Shown: piece by piece, positions 60,726 to 64,000 of the stretch
How the letters are laid out: each line of letters begins with the position of its first letter
How positions within the stretch are numbered: the stretch's first letter is position 1
NCBI GenBank assembly: GCA_039696685.1
Contig: CP155566.1
Span: 1,922,001 to 1,986,000 of the forward strand
DNA from: Vibrio sp. CDRSL-10 TSBA
GTDB taxonomy: Bacteria > Pseudomonadota > Gammaproteobacteria > Enterobacterales > Vibrionaceae
DNA: 64,000 nt
Direction of reading: 5' to 3'
Notes under the pieces: model-generated
What the model saw: only the letters and a program-made list of their open reading frames with translations
What the model was told of the DNA's origin: nothing
Databases searched by the model: none
Program-made: the position numbers and the translations under genes

Positions 60726-61764
60726 ATGCCCCATAATTTGATTGGTGAATCACCATCGTTTCTGGCCGTACTGGATAAGGCTTCCCGTCTTGCGCCGATT
60801 GAGCGCCCGGTGCTGATCACCGGAGAAACGCGGTACCGGCAAAGAGTTGATAGCCCAGCGCGTGCACTACTTATCACGCCGCTGGGACCAGCCGCTGGTC
60901 GCGCTCAACTGCTCAACGCTGAGTGAAGGCTTGATTGATTCGGAACTGTTTGGTCATGAATCCGGCTCATTTACCGGTTCGAAAGGCCGCCATCAGGGCC
61001 GCTTTGAACGAGCCGAAGGCGGCACCCTGTTTCTCGACGAACTGGCGACGGCCCCTTTGTCAGTACAGGAAAAGCTGTTGCGGGTTATCGAATATGGCCA
61101 GTATGAACGGGTTGGCGGTCATCAGGCGCTGACTGCTAATGTCCGTCTCATCTGCGCCACCAACGCCGACCTGCCACAATTGGCACAGCAAGGCGCATTC
61201 CGTGCTGACCTGCTCGACCGTCTGGCCTTTGACGTCATTGCCCTGCCACCGCTGCGTGAGCGGCGCGAAGATATTGAGCTGCTGGCGCAGCATTTCGCTA
61301 TCCGCATGTGCCGTGAGCTCGCGCTGCCGCTGTTTGTTGGTTTTACGCCGCGCGCTAACCAGGCATTACTTGATTACGCCTGGCCCGGCAACGTGCGTGA
61401 ACTCAAAAATGTCATTGAGCGTGCCGTCTACCAACATGGTCAGCACGAAGCGCCGATCGACAACCTGATTTTCGACCCGTTCAGCCAGCCCTGGGATAAT
61501 CCACAGCCGCACGATGTCTCTTCGACCTCAGACTCGTCGCCCCCAGACTCTCCGCCCGCAACATCTTCATCCACTGACACTGCGGCGAGCTTTCCGATGG
61601 ATTATAAGCAGTGGCAGCAGGATCAGGATAAAGCGATTCTCAACCAGGCGCTGCAGGCGGCCAAGTTTAACCAGCGTCAGGCCGCAGAGCTGCTTGGCTT
61701 GAGCTATCATCAATTTCGGGGCATGGTGCGTAAATATCAGTTACTGCAAGACAACCCTGAATAA
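60726..61764 (+). CDS. pspF: Sigma-54 activator PspF (one-base frame break)
   Basis: AAA+ activator of psp genes without a receiver domain. The frame breaks at 60825-60829 (GAAAC) in the Walker A region; one A fewer gives LITGERGTGKELIAQRVHYL, almost exactly E. coli PspF. Next come GHESGSFTGSKGRHQGRFER (the GAFTGA loop reads GSFTGS), the Walker B GGTLFLDELATAPLSVQEKL, and a C-terminal Fis-type HTH (QRQAAELLGLSYHQFRGMVR). A serine/proline-rich linker precedes the HTH. Corrected length 345 residues. Confidence 0.93.
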
Positions 61765-61960
61765 ACAGGCGCTTGCTGAACAACAGGCCTGTCCGATCAA
61801 TCTTTACGCGGCTTAACCCGGCTAAAGCTGAGTTTTCACTGACAGGGCGCGCTTTTCATAGACACAAGGCATGGTTTCAGCCTACAAACAATGGTAAATT
61901 AGCGGGATTTTGAGGCGTTCATGCGCAAGAATCAGCCTCGGTTCTCAACTCAGTTTCATT

Positions 61961-63584
61961 ATGAAAACTTTATTACGACTTACTCTGGGATTATGCGGCA
62001 TCAGCCTGCTGGCAGGATGTGGTGAGGAAATTGATCATAGTAAAATCCGCGAGAGCGGGTTCGTGTACTGTGGTCAGGGAAGCCCGAGCACATTTAACCC
62101 GCAACTGGTCGACAGCGGCATCACATCTGAAGCGCTCAGCCCTCAGATCTACGATACGCTGATTAAACTCGATCCTGAAACTCACCTGCCGGTTCCGAAC
62201 ATCGCCACCGAATGGGACGTCAACAGCAGTGGTACCGAGTACATCTTCAAACTGCGTGACGGGGTGCAATTCCAGACCACCCGCTGGTTCTCTCCGACCC
62301 GCACGCTGACGGCCGAGGATGTGGTATTCAGTTTCCGCCGTATTATCGACACCACCAATCCTTACCATAACGTTCACAGCGGTGGTTATCCCTGGTTTGC
62401 CGGTATCGACTTTTCCAACCTGCTGATCGATGTCCACGCGCTGGACGATCATACGGTCAAATTTACCCTAAGCCGCGCTGACAACAGCTTTTTGTCCAAT
62501 ATTGCTACCACGCACGCCGTGATTCTGTCTGAAGAATACGCCCATCAGCTGGAGATCAAGGACGAAAAATCGATGCTCGACAGTCATCCGGTCGGCACCG
62601 GTCCTTTCTATCTGGACGAATTCCAGATGCATGATTTAGTGCGTCTGCGTCGCCATGGCGGTTACTGGAATGGTCCGGCGAATATGGAACAGGTGGTGTT
62701 TGATATTTCCCAGCGCGGTACCGGCACTCTGGCCAAATTACTGCGCGATGAGTGTGATGTGCTGAGCTCACCGATTTCGAGCCAGATCCCGATCATTGAA
62801 AAACAGCCCAACATCGTTCTGGATCCCAAACCGGCAATGAACGTGGCGTTTATTGCCGTGAATACTTCTCATCCGGGCCTGCGTGATGTTCGGGTACGTA
62901 AAGCGCTTAACTTTGCTATCAACCGCCAGAATATTCTTGATTCTGTTTACTATGGCACCGGGAGTATCGCTTACAACATACTGCCACCGACATCGTGGGC
63001 TTATAACCGCGATAACGTCCAGGTGCGTTACGATCGTAACTACGCTCTGGCTCTGCTGCGTGAAGCAGGCTTTGAGTCCGGTCTGGAGCTGAGTATGTCA
63101 GTGCCGATGGAGCCAAGAGCCTACAACCCGAGCCCGCGTAAAACCGCGGAGCTGATTCAGTCCAACCTGGCTGATATCGGCGTCACCCTGCATCTGGTCC
63201 CGGAAGACCGCCTTGACCGCACCGAAACTGGCGGAACGTTCACACATCGATCTGTTCCTGACCGGCTGGAGCGGTGATACCGGTGATCCGGATAACTTCC
63301 TGCGTCCGCTGCTCTCATGTGATTCAAACCGTGCCGGGCTGAATGTGGCGATGTGGTGTAATGCCGATTTTGACTTTTTGCTCGATCTGGCGCTGGAAGT
63401 AGAACGACCACGCTATCGTTTGAATTTATACCGCCAGGCACAAAATATCTTGAACCAGGAGTTTCCGGTGATCCCGATCGCGCACGGCATGCAGTTTAAA
63501 GCATACAACAAAACCCTGACCGGCTTTCGTCTCAGCCCCTTCAGTGTCGAGCCGTTCAATACCGTCGAGAGGGTGTCTGAATAA
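61961..63584 (+). CDS. sapA: Peptide-transport binding protein SapA (one-base frame break)
   Basis: A 540-residue periplasmic binding protein, probably a lipoprotein in this organism (LCGISLLAGCGEEI lipobox). SBP family 5 motifs FVYCGQGSPSTFNPQLVDSG and TAEDVVFSFRRIIDTTNPYH are seen. The frame breaks at 63224-63228 (GAAAC); one A fewer gives DRTELAERSHIDLFLTGWSG and the rest of the domain. The stop shares one base with the sapB start. It lies next to psp, as in E. coli. Role: uptake of antimicrobial peptides or related compounds. Confidence 0.92.
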
Positions 63585-64000
63585 TGCTTAACTACACGCT
63601 GCGTCGTTTCAACCTGTTTGTTATTACCCTGCTGATCCTGACCATGGTCGGCTACAGTCTGCTGCGTCTGGAGCCGGACTCAGCCTGGGGCAAACTCGAT
63701 TTCTGGGCCGGCTGGTCACAATATCTCGGTGAGTTACTCAAACTCAATTTCGGTGTGACCAAAAACGGCATACCGATCGTAACCGAACTGGCTTCGGTGT
63801 TTCCGGCCACACTGGAACTGTGCCTGATTGCATTTACTCTTTCACTGTTGGTCGGGATTCCGGTCGGCACCATCGCGGGAATGCGACAAGGTAAATGGAT
63901 TGATACCGTTATCTCCTTCACCTCCATGTCGGGCTACTCTGCGCCCTTGTTCTGGGTCGCGCTGATCCTGATCATGGTGTTCTCGCTTAATTACGAGCTG
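63584..64000 (+). CDS. sapB: Peptide-transport permease SapB (partial, runs off window)
   Basis: The first 139 codons of an OppB-type permease: MLNYTLRRFNLFVITLLILT with the first helix, then LNFGVTKNGIPIVTELASVF and PATLELCLIAFTLSLLVGIP, which matches E. coli SapB (VFPATMELC). Its ATG overlaps the sapA stop as TAATG, so the operon is coupled. Sap C, D and F are expected beyond the window. Confidence 0.92.
   Translation, partial: MLNYTLRRFNLFVITLLILTMVGYSLLRLEPDSAWGKLDFWAGWSQYLGELLKLNFGVTKNGIPIVTELASVFPATLELCLIAFTLSLLVGIPVGTIAGMRQGKWIDTVISFTSMSGYSAPLFWVALILIMVFSLNYEL

Noticed and set aside
1..64000. Interpreting the 25 broken genes as pseudogenes of a decaying genome
   Set aside because: Every break is a one-base insertion at the same five-base motif, one per gene, in core genes such as fumC, cls and sapA, with no stops or deletions elsewhere in them. 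Neutral decay would vary in kind and place.
1..64000. Programmed ribosomal frameshifting at GAAAC/GTTTC
   Set aside because: The motif is not a slippery heptamer, lies at different codon phases, has no consistent downstream structure, and unrelated genes in other species are read without a shift. Cannot be excluded without protein data, but is much less likely.

Overview
The window looks like a Vibrio chromosome segment with roughly half G+C. The reasons are the gene content (rut, xyl, psp/sap, fumC, cls, metC, sdaC-like), an ERIC-type intergenic repeat of the Enterobacteria/Vibrionaceae kind, and many products that read like Vibrio orthologues. Species cannot be fixed from sequence alone.

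Layout. 1-6.2 kb: pyrimidine-degradation operon rutABCDEF with an NCS1 nucleobase permease, the TetR regulator rutR and a RutR-type operator. 6.3-7.2 kb: divergent marR and small membrane protein pair. 7.4-13.5 kb: D-xylose genes xylA, xylose/H+ symporter, xylR, xylB. 13.7-15.6 kb: two small Vibrio-type proteins in a repeat-rich, gene-poor stretch. 15.7-19.5 kb: MetE-like methyltransferase, EamA exporter, SdaC-type serine permease. 19.8-22.8 kb: HlyD/ABC/ABC-2 export operon. 23-29 kb: small proteins, ERIC, HslJ-like lipoprotein, ynjBCDF. 29-37.9 kb: small metal-binding protein, GNAT, LysR/GST pair, a lipoprotein-type ABC/FtsX operon with a CrtC/AttH lipocalin, flavin reductase. 37.9-47.9 kb: a self-contained catabolic island (PcaI/PcaJ/PcaF-like enzymes, SDR, 3-hydroxyacyl-CoA dehydrogenase, TctCBA uptake, IclR regulator, membrane protein) joined by repeated IclR-like operators. 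48-58.4 kb: IS110 relic, methyltransferase, pseudouridine synthase, fumC, NSS amino-acid transporter, cls, metC and an IS50-type insertion sequence sitting inside the metC terminator. 58.5-64 kb: tag, pspCBA, pspF, sapA and the start of sapB.

Main discovery. Twenty-five otherwise normal genes carry exactly one frame break, and every one lies at a GAAAC (or GTTTC) where deleting one A (or T) to give GAAC (GTTC) restores the conserved protein and its family length. Many other GAAC/GTTC sites are unchanged. GAAC/GTTC is the known target (GpsAAC/GpsTTC) of Dnd DNA phosphorothioation, which modifies only part of its sites. My leading inference is that these are systematic base-calling insertions at chemically modified GAAC sites, so the assembly carries the footprint of a DNA-modification system encoded elsewhere. 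I therefore annotate these genes as intact with a one-base artefact rather than as pseudogenes. Raw reads are needed to confirm this.
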